From assembly GCA_030429565.1 (NCBI GenBank), contig JAUIFE010000026.1, forward strand, positions 1 to 64,000: a stretch of 64,000 nucleotides of DNA. Direction: 5' to 3'. Shown one piece after another: positions 16,800-27,172 of the stretch. The stretch is from Holophagae bacterium (GTDB taxonomy: Bacteria > Acidobacteriota > Holophagae > Acanthopleuribacterales > Acanthopleuribacteraceae). The number at the start of each line of letters is the position of its first letter. Positions within the stretch are counted from its first letter, which is position 1. The notes beneath the pieces were generated by a model. It saw only the letters and a program-made list of their open reading frames with translations. It did not search any database and was not told the origin of the DNA. Made by a program: the position numbers and the translations under genes.

Positions 16800-18092
16800 T
16801 TAAGCGTGGGCCGCTTCGAACTGCTCGGTTTCCGTCGAGCCGGCCAAAGCGGTGGTGCTGCTTTCGCCGCCGGAGATGGCTTGCGCCACGGCGTCGAAGT
16901 AACCGGTACCCACTTCGCGTTGGTGTTTGGTGGCGGTGTAACCGTTGACTTCGCTGCCGAACTCAGCTTGTTGCAGTTCGGAGTAAGCCGCCATGCCGCG
17001 ATCTTTGTACTGGCGTGCCAGTTCGAACATGCCGTGGTTGAGGCTGTGGAAGCCGGCCAGCGTGACGAATTGGAACTTGTAACCCATGGCACCCAGTTCG
17101 CGTTGGAATTTGGCGATGGTGGCCTTGTCGAGGTTGGCTTCCCAGTTGAACGAGGGCGAGCAGTTGTAGGCCAGTTTTTTGCCAGGGTATTTGGCTTGGA
17201 TGGCTTCGGCGAACTTGCGGGCGTCTTCCAGGCAAGGGGTCGAGGTTTCGCACCAGATCAGGTCGGCATAAGGGGCGTAGGCCAAGCCGCGAGCGATGGC
17301 CTGATCGAGGCCGCCTTTGATGCAGTAGAAACCTTCAACGGTGCGTTCGCCGGTCATGAAGGCATGGTCGGTGGGGTCGATGTCGGAGGTCATCAAGTAG
17401 GCGCTGAAGGCGTCGGTCCGTGCCACCAGCAGGCTGGGCACGCCCATCACGTCGGCGGCGAGGCGCGCGGCGGTCAGGGTTTTGACGAAGTGTGCGGTGG
17501 GGATCAGAACTTTACCACCCAAGTGACCGCATTTCTTTTCAGAAGAGAGTTGGTCTTCGAAGTGTACGCCGGCGGCGCCTGCTTCGATCATGGCTTTCAT
17601 CAGCTCGAAGGCGTTGAGGTTGCCACCGAAACCGGCTTCGGCGTCGGCCACAATGGGTGCGAACCAGTCGATGTCGGTTTTGCCTTCGCCCCAGTGAATT
17701 TGGTCGGCGCGTTGCAGCGTTTGGTTGATGCGCTTAACCACGTGCGGCACGCTGTTGGCGGGGTACAGGCTTTGATCGGGGTACATTTGGCCGGAGAGGT
17801 TGGCGTCGGCGGCGACCTGCCAGCCGGACAAGTAGATGGCTTTAAGGCCGGCTTTGACTTGTTGCATGGCTTGGTTGCCGGTCAGTGCGCCGAGCGCGTT
17901 GACGTAAGGCTCTTCGTTAATCAGTTTCCAGAGTTTTTTGGCGCCGCGATCGGCCAAAGTATGTTCAATGCGGATTGAACCGCGCAGTTTCAATACGTCT
18001 TCGGCACTGTAGGGACGGCTAATGCCCTGCCAGCGTTCTTCGTTGGCCCATTGTTGGCGGAGCGCTTCGGCTTGTTGTTCGAACTGATTCAT
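16800..18092 (-). CDS. aceA: Isocitrate lyase
   Basis: A 430-residue enzyme of the glyoxylate shunt that splits isocitrate into succinate and glyoxylate, allowing growth on acetate or fatty acids. The catalytic signature KKCGH is at residues 186-190 (Cys188), preceded by the metal and substrate region DADAEAGFGG-like (VADAEAGFGGNLN, 148-160), with YNCSPSFNW further on. Length fits the bacterial form. ATG at 18092 follows GGGAG. It lies 116 bp downstream of the malate synthase gene on the same strand and forms an operon with it. The C-terminal tail after the usual end is short and threonine/alanine-rich. Confidence 0.97.
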   Translation of the reverse strand: MNQFEQQAEALRQQWANEERWQGISRPYSAEDVLKLRGSIRIEHTLADRGAKKLWKLINEEPYVNALGALTGNQAMQQVKAGLKAIYLSGWQVAADANLSGQMYPDQSLYPANSVPHVVKRINQTLQRADQIHWGEGKTDIDWFAPIVADAEAGFGGNLNAFELMKAMIEAGAAGVHFEDQLSSEKKCGHLGGKVLIPTAHFVKTLTAARLAADVMGVPSLLVARTDAFSAYLMTSDIDPTDHAFMTGERTVEGFYCIKGGLDQAIARGLAYAPYADLIWCETSTPCLEDARKFAEAIQAKYPGKKLAYNCSPSFNWEANLDKATIAKFQRELGAMGYKFQFVTLAGFHSLNHGMFELARQYKDRGMAAYSELQQAEFGSEVNGYTATKHQREVGTGYFDAVAQAISGGESSTTALAGSTETEQFEAAHA

Positions 18093-18208
18093 GATGATCT
18101 CCCATTCTTGTATCAAAGCTTTTCGCCACAAACGCGGCGTGTGGTGGCCACCGCTGAAAACGGCCGCCGAGTTAAGGGGTCGGAGGGGACGAAAAGTGCC
18201 CCATCGGG

Positions 18209-19861
18209 TTAGCGGAGTGGACCGGCGAGATCGCTGGCCATGCTGAGAAAAGGTTGGAAGCTGTCGGCGGTGAACAGTTCGCAGGCGCTGTGATGCGCTT
18301 TGTGCCAACTGTCGCGGTCGGCGTGTGGGCCGAGTTCGTCAAAAATACGCGCGAGCTCTTCGTCAAAGATGCGGCGAATGAGGTCGGCAGTGACCGGGGT
18401 ACCGCAGTCGAGCGTGACTTTGTGGTGAAGCCATTGCCACGTTTGGGCGCGTGAGATTTCGAGGGTGGCGAGATCCTCCATGAGGTTGTCCCAGGCGATG
18501 CAGCCGATGTCGCGGCGCCAGCCTTCAAGGTAGGCGATGCCGACGCGGGCGTTGGTGCGCAGGCCTTCGAGTGTGCGTGGCCCGCTGCCTTGCGGCAAGA
18601 GGTCGGGGTACTTATCACCGGCGGGGATGACCTCGAGTTGGTTGTCTTGGGTGAAGGCGCTCATGGCGGTGCCGATGAAGTAGGGGTGCGAGACCCAGCA
18701 GCCGTCGTGGCCCATGTCGGCTTCCCATTGTTTGTCGGCCGCCACTTTTTCCGTCTGCTTTTGCCGTAATGCCGCATCGCGGCCAGGGGTGAAAGCGGCC
18801 ATGCCGCCCAGTGCGGCGGCGCCGCGTTGGTGGCAGATTTGGATCAGACGTTGGGCGTAGTTGTTCATCCAGGGGCGGTTCATACCGATTGAGGCGCGGT
18901 CGGCCATGACGCGGTCGGGGTGAAACTTGAGGGTTTTGATGTCGGAGAAAATTTTATCCCAGCGGCCGACATTGAGGCCGGCGGCGTGCTCGCGCAATTC
19001 GTAGAGGATTTCCTCGATTTGGAAGGCGGCGGGCAGGGTTTCAATCAGGAAGGTGGCGCGCAAGGTGCTTGTGGGTAGGTCGAGTGCGGCTTCGAGTCGG
19101 TTAAAAAGGTCGTTCCACCAGCGTGCTTCGAGGTGGTGTTCGACCTTGGGCACATAGTATTTGGGGGTCACGTTGCGGGCGATCAGGGTTTTGGCGCCGT
19201 GGAACCAGGTCAGCACCAGGTCAAGCAAACCGCCGCTGACGGGGTTGCCGTCGACGACGACGTTGCTTTCGTCGAGGTGAAGGCCGCGAACGCGGACCAT
19301 CACCAGTGCCATATCGTCGGCGTTGAGTTGGTAGACCTTTTCGGGGCGGTCACCGCGAGCGGGTTCGACGTGGCGCAGGTCGCCGCGGGCGGCGCCGAGG
19401 AAGTTGTGAACGCCGTCGACGACATTGGTCCAACTGGGTTTCATGCTGTCTTCAAAGTCGAGCATGGCGCAGTCGGCGCGGTGGCCGTCGCTGTTGCGTG
19501 ACAGCATGTTGATCACCATTTTGGTGGAGTTAACCGGGCCGGTAATTTCAACGCGGCGTTTCTTTAAATCGGCGGGCAGGGGGGCGACGCGCCAGTCGCC
19601 TTGAACGGCGGTGCTGTTACGGTCGCCGTAGGCGGGCACTTTGCCGGCGTCGTAATCGGCTTGGCGGTACTGACGTGCCTGCAAAAGCGATTGGCGGGTG
19701 GGCTCGAAAGCGCGCGCCATTTCGGCGAGAAGGGCGACGGCGTCGGGGGTGAGCAAGGCCTTGGCCGATTCAGTCAGGGCGTCGCGGTGAATAAAAACAC
19801 CATCGGCGAGCTGTTGGAAAGCGGGATGAGTCGCGGTTGCTTCGATGACGGACGTGGTCAA
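18209..19861 (-). CDS. aceB: Malate synthase A
   Basis: A 550-residue enzyme that condenses glyoxylate with acetyl-CoA to give malate, the second step of the glyoxylate shunt. It has the family signature GRWDKIFSDIKTLK (about residue 300) and the MLDFEDSMKPSW and HHLEARWWNDLF segments seen in malate synthase A. I chose TTG at 19861 because GAGGAGG lies 5 nt upstream. An ATG at 19903 would add 14 residues but has no ribosome site. It is the first gene of aceB-aceA and faces away from a RamB/ScfR-type regulator, with palindromic sites in the shared upstream region. Confidence 0.96.
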   Translation of the reverse strand: MTTSVIEATATHPAFQQLADGVFIHRDALTESAKALLTPDAVALLAEMARAFEPTRQSLLQARQYRQADYDAGKVPAYGDRNSTAVQGDWRVAPLPADLKKRRVEITGPVNSTKMVINMLSRNSDGHRADCAMLDFEDSMKPSWTNVVDGVHNFLGAARGDLRHVEPARGDRPEKVYQLNADDMALVMVRVRGLHLDESNVVVDGNPVSGGLLDLVLTWFHGAKTLIARNVTPKYYVPKVEHHLEARWWNDLFNRLEAALDLPTSTLRATFLIETLPAAFQIEEILYELREHAAGLNVGRWDKIFSDIKTLKFHPDRVMADRASIGMNRPWMNNYAQRLIQICHQRGAAALGGMAAFTPGRDAALRQKQTEKVAADKQWEADMGHDGCWVSHPYFIGTAMSAFTQDNQLEVIPAGDKYPDLLPQGSGPRTLEGLRTNARVGIAYLEGWRRDIGCIAWDNLMEDLATLEISRAQTWQWLHHKVTLDCGTPVTADLIRRIFDEELARIFDELGPHADRDSWHKAHHSACELFTADSFQPFLSMASDLAGPLR

Positions 19862-19932
19862 GAGCGCCTCCTCGTGTGGGCTGAGCGTGATTACTTGCCG
19901 CATTGTGGCGAGTTGTTGAGACGTATCTTAAG

Positions 19933-20147
19933 TTTGCGAACATGGGGTGTCAAGCGAATATTCGCTAAAATGTCAAAAGTCGCTGGGGTGTTTGGGTGAT
20001 GGTTGCGGTTGTTGGGAGGTAAAATCTTTATTTATAGCCAGTTGAGTTGTTGTTTGTGTTTGCCTGTCGAGATTGATCTGGTGGCGTGATTTGTGTGAGT
20101 TGTGGATTTTGCCGAATTTTTCTTGGGTATTTATTGCGAATATTCGC
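19933..20147. promoter_or_regulatory. Palindromic candidate operators between aceB and its divergent regulator
   Basis: The perfect palindrome AGCGAATATTCGCT (19953-19966) lies about 92 bp before the aceB start. Its 12-bp core GCGAATATTCGC occurs again at 20136-20147 in the context TTGCGAATATTCGCTAA. A half-site TTTGCGAA lies at 19934-19941. The repeated, spaced placement in a divergent region suggests binding by the neighbouring HTH regulator. Known RamB sites in corynebacteria are also built around TTTGC/GCAAA. Confidence 0.6.
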
Positions 20148-20586
20148 TAAGTCGAGTGATTCGCTGTGGTTTTGTCTGTGTTTTGGATGGGGTTGCACTG
20201 AGAATCATGGCGCGCTACGGCATAAAAGATTGGCTCACTTGGTAGATTTTGTTGTAAGGGTTGTAAATAAGCAGGTTGCCTGGATGGGTTCCGCTTTTGT
20301 CGCACCTTGGCATACGCCGCCTCGCCCTGCGGCGCCATGATTACAGCGCGACCCTTTTCGCGAAGATCCCTGCACCTACCGGCTCAGTTCGGTTAGAATG
20401 ACGACAGGCGAAACGCTGATCGGTCGCTGTTTCGCGCGGCCGACGTTGACACCTTTTCTTTCACGTGCGCGGCACTAAGATGGATGGGACCTGGTTTGTC
20501 TCGACCCGCTCGCGCTTTTGCGACACGCCTCGGCACCGCCGGTGCGGTGTTCTGTTTCCACGCAACAATTTGGGGGCCTGACACAC
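20148..20586. other. Upstream region of the acetate-metabolism regulator
   Basis: About 440 bp without a supported gene between the second palindrome and the regulator start. It probably contains the regulator promoter and leader. I could not identify a specific -10/-35 pair or a terminator. The reading frame of the regulator stays open for 69 bp upstream of the chosen start, without a better ribosome site. Confidence 0.4.
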
Positions 20587-22083
20587 ATGGATAATGATCT
20601 GATCCGACTGATCCTCGGGATGAAGGTGCGCCAATTGCGCCAACAAGCCCACCTGTCTTTACAGGATCTCGCCAAAAAAACCGGCATGTCGGCTTCCTAT
20701 TTAAATGAAATCGAAAAAGGCAAGAAGTACCCCAAAGCCGAAAAGATTATGTCGCTGGCCGAGGCTTTGTCGGTTGGCTACGACGATCTTGTATCGCTGC
20801 GTTTGGAAGAGGATTTGGGTAACCTAACGCCGGTGCTCAATTCGCCCCTGATCCAAAAGTTTCCCTTTAAACTGTTTGGTATTTCGGCCCAGGAATTGAT
20901 TCAACTGATGGCGCGCGTGCCCCGTGAAATGGGTATTTTGGCCAAAGTTCTTGAGGACATGGGCCACAACTACGACATGCGCGTCGAGCATTTTTTCCAC
21001 ACCGCGTTGCGCTCTTTCCAAATCCTCAACAACAATTTCTTTGCCGATATCGAGAAGTCGGCCGATCGCTTTCGCAAAACCAACGGCTGGGAAGCGGATC
21101 GCATCATTGGGTTTGAGGAGTTGTTGCCGGTGCTGCAAGAGCGCTTCGGCGTTTCTATCGACGTGGACCAACTAGCCGAACATCCGACCCTCAACCACAT
21201 GCGTTCGGTGCTAACCCAAGACAATCGCTTGTTATTGCACACGGCGCTTTCCAAACCGCGCATGGCCTTTGCCTTGGGTCGTGAGTTGGGCTACCGCCTG
21301 ATGAAAGCCGATGAACGCGCCTACAGCTCGCCACCCTTGGAGGTGGGCACCTTTGAGGAAGTGTTCAATAACTTCAAAGCGTCCTACTTTGCCAGCGCCA
21401 TTTTGCTGCCGCGCGAGCGTTTGTTCCGCGATCTGAAAAGCTTCTTTAAGCTGAGCTTTTGGGATGCCGACGCCTTTATGAACCTAATGGCCGGCTACAA
21501 GGTGACGCCGGAAACCTTTTTCTACCGGCTGAGTCAATTGGTGCCGCATTACTTCCGCTCCAAACGCGTGCATTTCCTGAAGTTTGAGCGCAAGGCCGGC
21601 GAGAGTCGGGCGCAATTGGTCAAGCAGCTCAATATGTCGAATGTGCACATTCCCCACGGGATCGGCCTCAAGGAACAGTTTTGCCGACGCTGGCTTTCCC
21701 TGTACGTGATTGACGAGCTGGAAGCCGAGCCGGAAAAAGAAATGGTGATCGGCGTGCAGCGTTCGCGCTTCATCGAATACGACAGTGAGTTTTTCTGTAT
21801 TTCGGTCGCCTTCCGCGGCATGTTGGATCCCAACCAATACTCAAGCTTAACGCTCGGTTTTCAAGTCGACGCCGCGCTGCGCAAAACGGTGCGCTTCCTT
21901 GCCGATCCCAAGGTGCCACACCGCGAGCTGGGGCAAACCTGTGAGCGTTGCCCGTTAACGGCGGATCGCTGCAGCGAACGGGTGACCGAACCCACGCTGT
22001 ACATGGAGAACAAACGTCGGGTCGAACGCCTGGCCGCCTTGAATCAGTTGCGATCGGGCACCCCGGTTGGATCGTCGTCTTAA
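20587..22083 (+). CDS. RamB/ScfR-family transcriptional regulator (XRE HTH, ImmA/IrrE-like, DUF2083)
   Basis: A 498-residue regulator: an XRE helix-turn-helix at residues 8-62 (LRQQAHLSLQDLAKKTGMSA then YLNEIEKGKKYP), a central region around residues 180-290 corresponding to the IrrE-like segment (ALGRELGYRLM, ASAILLPRERLF), and a C-terminal DUF2083-type domain with a cysteine cluster (CERCPLTADRC). This architecture matches short-chain-fatty-acid regulators such as RamB and PrpC-associated ScfR, which respond to acyl-CoA status and control acetate and propionate genes. It is divergent from aceBA with palindromes between, so aceBA is its likely target. ATG at 20587 follows GGGGG. Confidence 0.88.
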   Translation: MDNDLIRLILGMKVRQLRQQAHLSLQDLAKKTGMSASYLNEIEKGKKYPKAEKIMSLAEALSVGYDDLVSLRLEEDLGNLTPVLNSPLIQKFPFKLFGISAQELIQLMARVPREMGILAKVLEDMGHNYDMRVEHFFHTALRSFQILNNNFFADIEKSADRFRKTNGWEADRIIGFEELLPVLQERFGVSIDVDQLAEHPTLNHMRSVLTQDNRLLLHTALSKPRMAFALGRELGYRLMKADERAYSSPPLEVGTFEEVFNNFKASYFASAILLPRERLFRDLKSFFKLSFWDADAFMNLMAGYKVTPETFFYRLSQLVPHYFRSKRVHFLKFERKAGESRAQLVKQLNMSNVHIPHGIGLKEQFCRRWLSLYVIDELEAEPEKEMVIGVQRSRFIEYDSEFFCISVAFRGMLDPNQYSSLTLGFQVDAALRKTVRFLADPKVPHRELGQTCERCPLTADRCSERVTEPTLYMENKRRVERLAALNQLRSGTPVGSSS

Positions 22084-22125
22084 CCTGCTTTTATGGGTTG
22101 TCGTGGTTGGTGGCCTGCACCAACC

Positions 22126-22875
22126 TTAGGCACAGATGTTGGTGATTGTGGCGTAGGCTGAGTGGGTGTGCTGTGTCTGTAACGGCGCAGCGGCCGACGT
22201 GTGATTGAGGTATGGATCTTGGGATTCGTAAAATAAGAAAGATACATGGGCGCCATTGTCGGCTGCGCCGTCAACAACGTGCACAAACATATTCTCAAGC
22301 GCTTTGGTGATCATGACCGCCTGTTCCGGGTGAAGCAGTTGTGCGAATTCAAATGATTGTCCGAGAATCCGCTCCAGCGAGAATAGAGCGAACTTTGTCA
22401 CATAGCTATTAAAGGATTTAAGAGACGCTTCCCGGGTATCGAGGCGAATATAAGCAAACGGTTGGGTGATAATATTGGTAAATAAGGAGAGAAGAAGCGC
22501 TTTTTCAGTAATGGTGCCTTCGGTCAATTTTCGCAATTGGAGCAGTCCACGAATTACCGTTTCATATAAATTCTTGTAAAGGGTTCTGTTGTTCAATAAG
22601 CGCATTTTGGGGTTCAGGAAGTGATTTTGTAACAACGCACACGAGTCGCTTTCCGGCTCAAAGAACGGTGATGGGTTGTTTTTGAGCAATTTGTTTAGAA
22701 TGACTTGTCGACACCAGGGTTGTCCAAAGAAGTCGGTGGCGGGAATGCCACTGAAGGCTTGCTTTAGCATGGACTCGTGCGCGCGCGTCGCGCGTTTTTC
22801 GATGAACGGTTGGCTTGACTTGTCTGTGTGAGGATCCTCATCCACCATCGGGTTTGTTTCAGGAAATTCCAGCAT
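22126..22875 (-). CDS. Hypothetical protein
   Basis: A 249-residue soluble protein, not recognised. ATG at 22875 follows AAGGAGAATAG, a strong ribosome site. The first 30 residues are acidic and polar, and the rest looks mostly helical (LYKNLYETVIRGLLQLRKLT, SYVTKFALFSLERIL). No signal peptide, membrane span or catalytic motif. It is more AT-rich than the flanking regulator and copA genes. It converges with the regulator gene (42 bp apart). The helical character and isolation would fit a regulatory or secreted-effector protein, but nothing shows that. Confidence 0.6.
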   Translation of the reverse strand: MLEFPETNPMVDEDPHTDKSSQPFIEKRATRAHESMLKQAFSGIPATDFFGQPWCRQVILNKLLKNNPSPFFEPESDSCALLQNHFLNPKMRLLNNRTLYKNLYETVIRGLLQLRKLTEGTITEKALLLSLFTNIITQPFAYIRLDTREASLKSFNSYVTKFALFSLERILGQSFEFAQLLHPEQAVMITKALENMFVHVVDGAADNGAHVSFLFYESQDPYLNHTSAAAPLQTQHTHSAYATITNICA

Positions 22876-23405
22876 CTATTCTCCTTTCCTGGCTATCTAA
22901 TGATTCAAGTGCCACACGCCGGCCCAAATGAGGCGATGCTAGGCGGCGTCATCGCCGTATCTTTCGGGCTGAAATTTGTCTTTTAGAAAGGCTTGTCCTT
23001 GTTGGTACGTGCCGAACGCTGTATTAGTTTTCTCTTTAACACGTTTCATGTCAGTGTTTTGCCAGGGTTTTATCGACCCCTGGTGTTCAGTAGAAGGTAT
23101 GAATCGGTGTGAAAACAAATAGTTGCCTTGTATTATCTGTTGACTGGTGTGATTTGGCTCTTGTGAATTAATTCGTAAAAACGAGGAAAAACTGCTCAAA
23201 GAAATTGATTTTTTTTGAATCGCCTTGTTCACGAGCGAGGGGCGTGACGCTCATTTCCTGAGTGTGCTTGTCTGTCGGTCCTTTTGTTTCGGACTTGCTT
23301 TGTGCCATGCCGACGGCCTGTTGGGTGCACAAGCGCCCGACTAATGAAGGTTTTTTTGTGCTGAAGCGGGGGGCGATATTTGTCGCAGCCCCCGCCAGAC
23401 GGGGT
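22876..23405. other. 530-bp gap before copA, no firm gene
   Basis: A 97-codon GTG-initiated frame (22939-23232, minus) has no ribosome site and no recognisable product. A GC-rich dyad at 23368-23398 (GCGGGGGGC pairing with GCCCCCGC) lies just beyond the copA stop and could aid termination, although no T-tract follows on the minus strand. Confidence 0.4.
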
Positions 23406-25613
<2,208 letters not shown>

Positions 25614-25648
25614 GGGGCGACCTCCTGGATGATCTCTTGCTAAAAGGC

Positions 25649-25679
25649 ATGTTAGAGTCTCCAGTAACTGGAAGGTCAA
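25649..25679 (-). promoter_or_regulatory. CueR-type copA promoter
   Basis: On the minus strand, -35 TTGACC (25679-25674) and -10 TAACAT (25654-25649) are separated by 19 bp (TTCCAGTTACTGGAGACTC), which contains the dyad CCAGTTACTGG. A 19-bp spacer with a central dyad is the hallmark of MerR-family promoters, which become active only when the metal-bound regulator distorts the DNA. It lies 36 bp upstream of the copA start. Confidence 0.9.
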
Positions 25680-25719
25680 GCGATGCAAACGAGAAAATAG
25701 GTGAACGAGGAGAACGGCG

Positions 25720-26139
25720 ATGTTGCAAATCGGGGGTGCGGCTAAGGCCGCCGAGTTACCCGTCAAAACAGTGCGCTACTACGACGAGATCGGACTGATC
25801 AAAGCCAACACGCAAAGTGAAAAGGGCTACCGGCTCTACGACGAAAGTGCGGTCCACAAACTGATTTTTATTCGTCATGCACGTGCTTTTGGGTTCTCGA
25901 TCGAGGTGTGTCGCGAGTTACTCGATTGCTACCAAAATCCGGCGCGCACCAGCCAAGAAGTAAAAGCGGTCACGGCGCGGCACTTGGCGCAAATCCGCGA
26001 GAAAATGGCGGCGCTGCAGCAGCTACACGATACGCTGACGCATTTGGCCGATCACTGCCATGGCGACGAACGACCCGATTGCCCGATCATCGATTACCTC
26101 GCCGACCCGGACAATGACCCACCGACAGGCGTGCTTTAA
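25720..26139 (+). CDS. cueR: MerR-family copper-responsive regulator CueR
   Basis: A 139-residue activator with an N-terminal winged HTH (VKTVRYYDEIGLI, residues 15-27; GYRLYDESAVHKL, 37-49), a dimerisation helix (about 75-108), and the metal-binding loop HCHGDERPDCPII with Cys113 and Cys121. The spacing matches Cys112 and Cys120 of E. coli CueR, which bind Cu(I). It is divergent from copA and would act at the 19-bp-spacer promoter between them. The start at 25720 was chosen to give the usual CueR N-terminus; GAGGAGAA precedes it. Confidence 0.93.
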   Translation: MLQIGGAAKAAELPVKTVRYYDEIGLIKANTQSEKGYRLYDESAVHKLIFIRHARAFGFSIEVCRELLDCYQNPARTSQEVKAVTARHLAQIREKMAALQQLHDTLTHLADHCHGDERPDCPIIDYLADPDNDPPTGVL

Positions 26140-26224
26140 GTCGTGGCTTTTCCCCAACAGTTTTGGGACCATGACGGGCGAACGCCGCGTGACTACAGCG
26201 CTTTGGTCAATCGCGAAGCGCGCT

Positions 26225-26971
26225 TTATGGGGCGGCTGCTTGAGCCTGTTCAAGAATGGCTTGCGGCGTGGGGCGCACGCGGTAGTTCTCGGAGACGTCG
26301 GACCACAGAATGCGGCCGTCGCGGTTGATAAGTAAACGCGCGGGGCGACCGATGTCGCTGCCGTTCATTGGGTTACCGCCTTTATGTAGCAGGCCGAGCG
26401 CGGTGACAAAAGCAGCGTTGGGGTCGTTGAGTAAGGGGTAGGTGAGGTCGAGTGCACGCTGCGTTTTCTGCAGTTGGACGGGGTCGTCGACGGCAAGCGC
26501 GGCAACGGCGATGCCGGCACTTTCAAATTGATCTTGCATGGTTTGGAGCTGGACCAGCTCGTGCTTGCAGAATGTTCACCAATGGCCGCGAAAAATCACC
26601 AACAAGGCGCGCTGTTTGTCGCCAAATACATCGCCGAGATGGGCGGTGACGCCGGCGGTCTCCAGCGGAAGGGTCATGGTGGTGCTGGGAATGGTTCGAT
26701 CCTTGGCCACTTCAATCGGTGCCGGTCCATAGCTGGACCAAACAAAAACCCACATATAAAAAAGAACGGAGAGGCCCCAGCCGGCGAGGTTGGCGATCAC
26801 TTTGAGGATTTTACCTTTGCCGCGCAGGTCGTAGGCCATCAGGCCAAGGGCGAAACTGGAAATGAGCATGCTCAGCCACGGGACGCGCGGTAAATAACCG
26901 AGCGTTATCACCATGAGGTGATAGGTGAGGAGGGCGGCAAAAACCAAGATGAATCCGATGATGGTTTTCAA
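26225..26971 (-). CDS. Membrane-anchored redoxin, probable selenoprotein (in-frame UGA as Sec132)
   Basis: The frame is open for 249 codons except for one TGA (26578-26576). Upstream (residues 1-131) are three hydrophobic segments (about 3-25, 30-50 and 58-80), then a redoxin start ending LLVIFRGHW. Downstream, without a frameshift, it reads TFCKHELVQLQTMQDQFE and on to a complete peroxiredoxin-like domain (GIAVAALAVDD, RPARLLINRDGRILW). Homologous redoxins read FRGHWCPYC here, so UGA replaces the first Cys of CxxC, giving UxxC (132-135). Fifteen nucleotides after UGA is the hairpin GAGCTGGTCCAGCTC, with GGUC at the apex as in the E. coli fdhF SECIS. The start is TTG at 26971 after GGAG. A cysteine-to-stop mutation is the alternative. 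Confidence 0.82.
26546..26575 (-). promoter_or_regulatory. Candidate bacterial SECIS element
   Basis: In the mRNA, the 15 nt after the UGA lead into the stem GAGCTG/CAGCTC (26560-26546), which puts GGUC at the apex, 20 nt after UGA, within the roughly 16-37 nt window expected for SelB-dependent recoding. An outer pairing TGCA/TGCA brackets the stem. Apical GGUC is also present in the E. coli formate dehydrogenase SECIS. Confidence 0.65.
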
Positions 26972-27172
26972 GGGGGCGTGCTCCAGGGGATTTGTTTACA
27001 AAGACTTTACCTGCGATTCAATGGGAAGTAAAGTGTGGGCAATCGGGATATCCGAAAGTATGAGGTGGTTGCGCCGTACCGCGCCACCGGCCGTGCCGTT
27101 TGATGGGCGTTCGCGTTTTGGCGACAATCCGGCCGGCGCACCAGTTGACTTATGGCAGTGGGAGCAATCAGC

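Noticed and set aside
16806..17978. Plus-strand frame of 390 codons opposite aceA
   Set aside because: A shadow of the well-supported isocitrate lyase gene with GC-rich codons; no recognisable protein.
19862..19903. Upstream ATG as the aceB start
   Set aside because: It has no ribosome site, while TTG at 19861 has GAGGAGG at 5 nt. The 14 extra residues would also run into the regulatory region.
22939..23232. 97-codon minus-strand frame upstream of copA
   Set aside because: GTG start without a ribosome site, no recognisable domain and composition like the surrounding AT-rich spacer.
26225..26971. Two separate genes or a simple nonsense pseudogene at the redoxin locus
   Set aside because: The TGA is exactly at the conserved cysteine, the frame is otherwise intact and a SECIS-like hairpin follows, so a selenoprotein explains it better. 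A mutation remains possible until selenocysteine genes are found.
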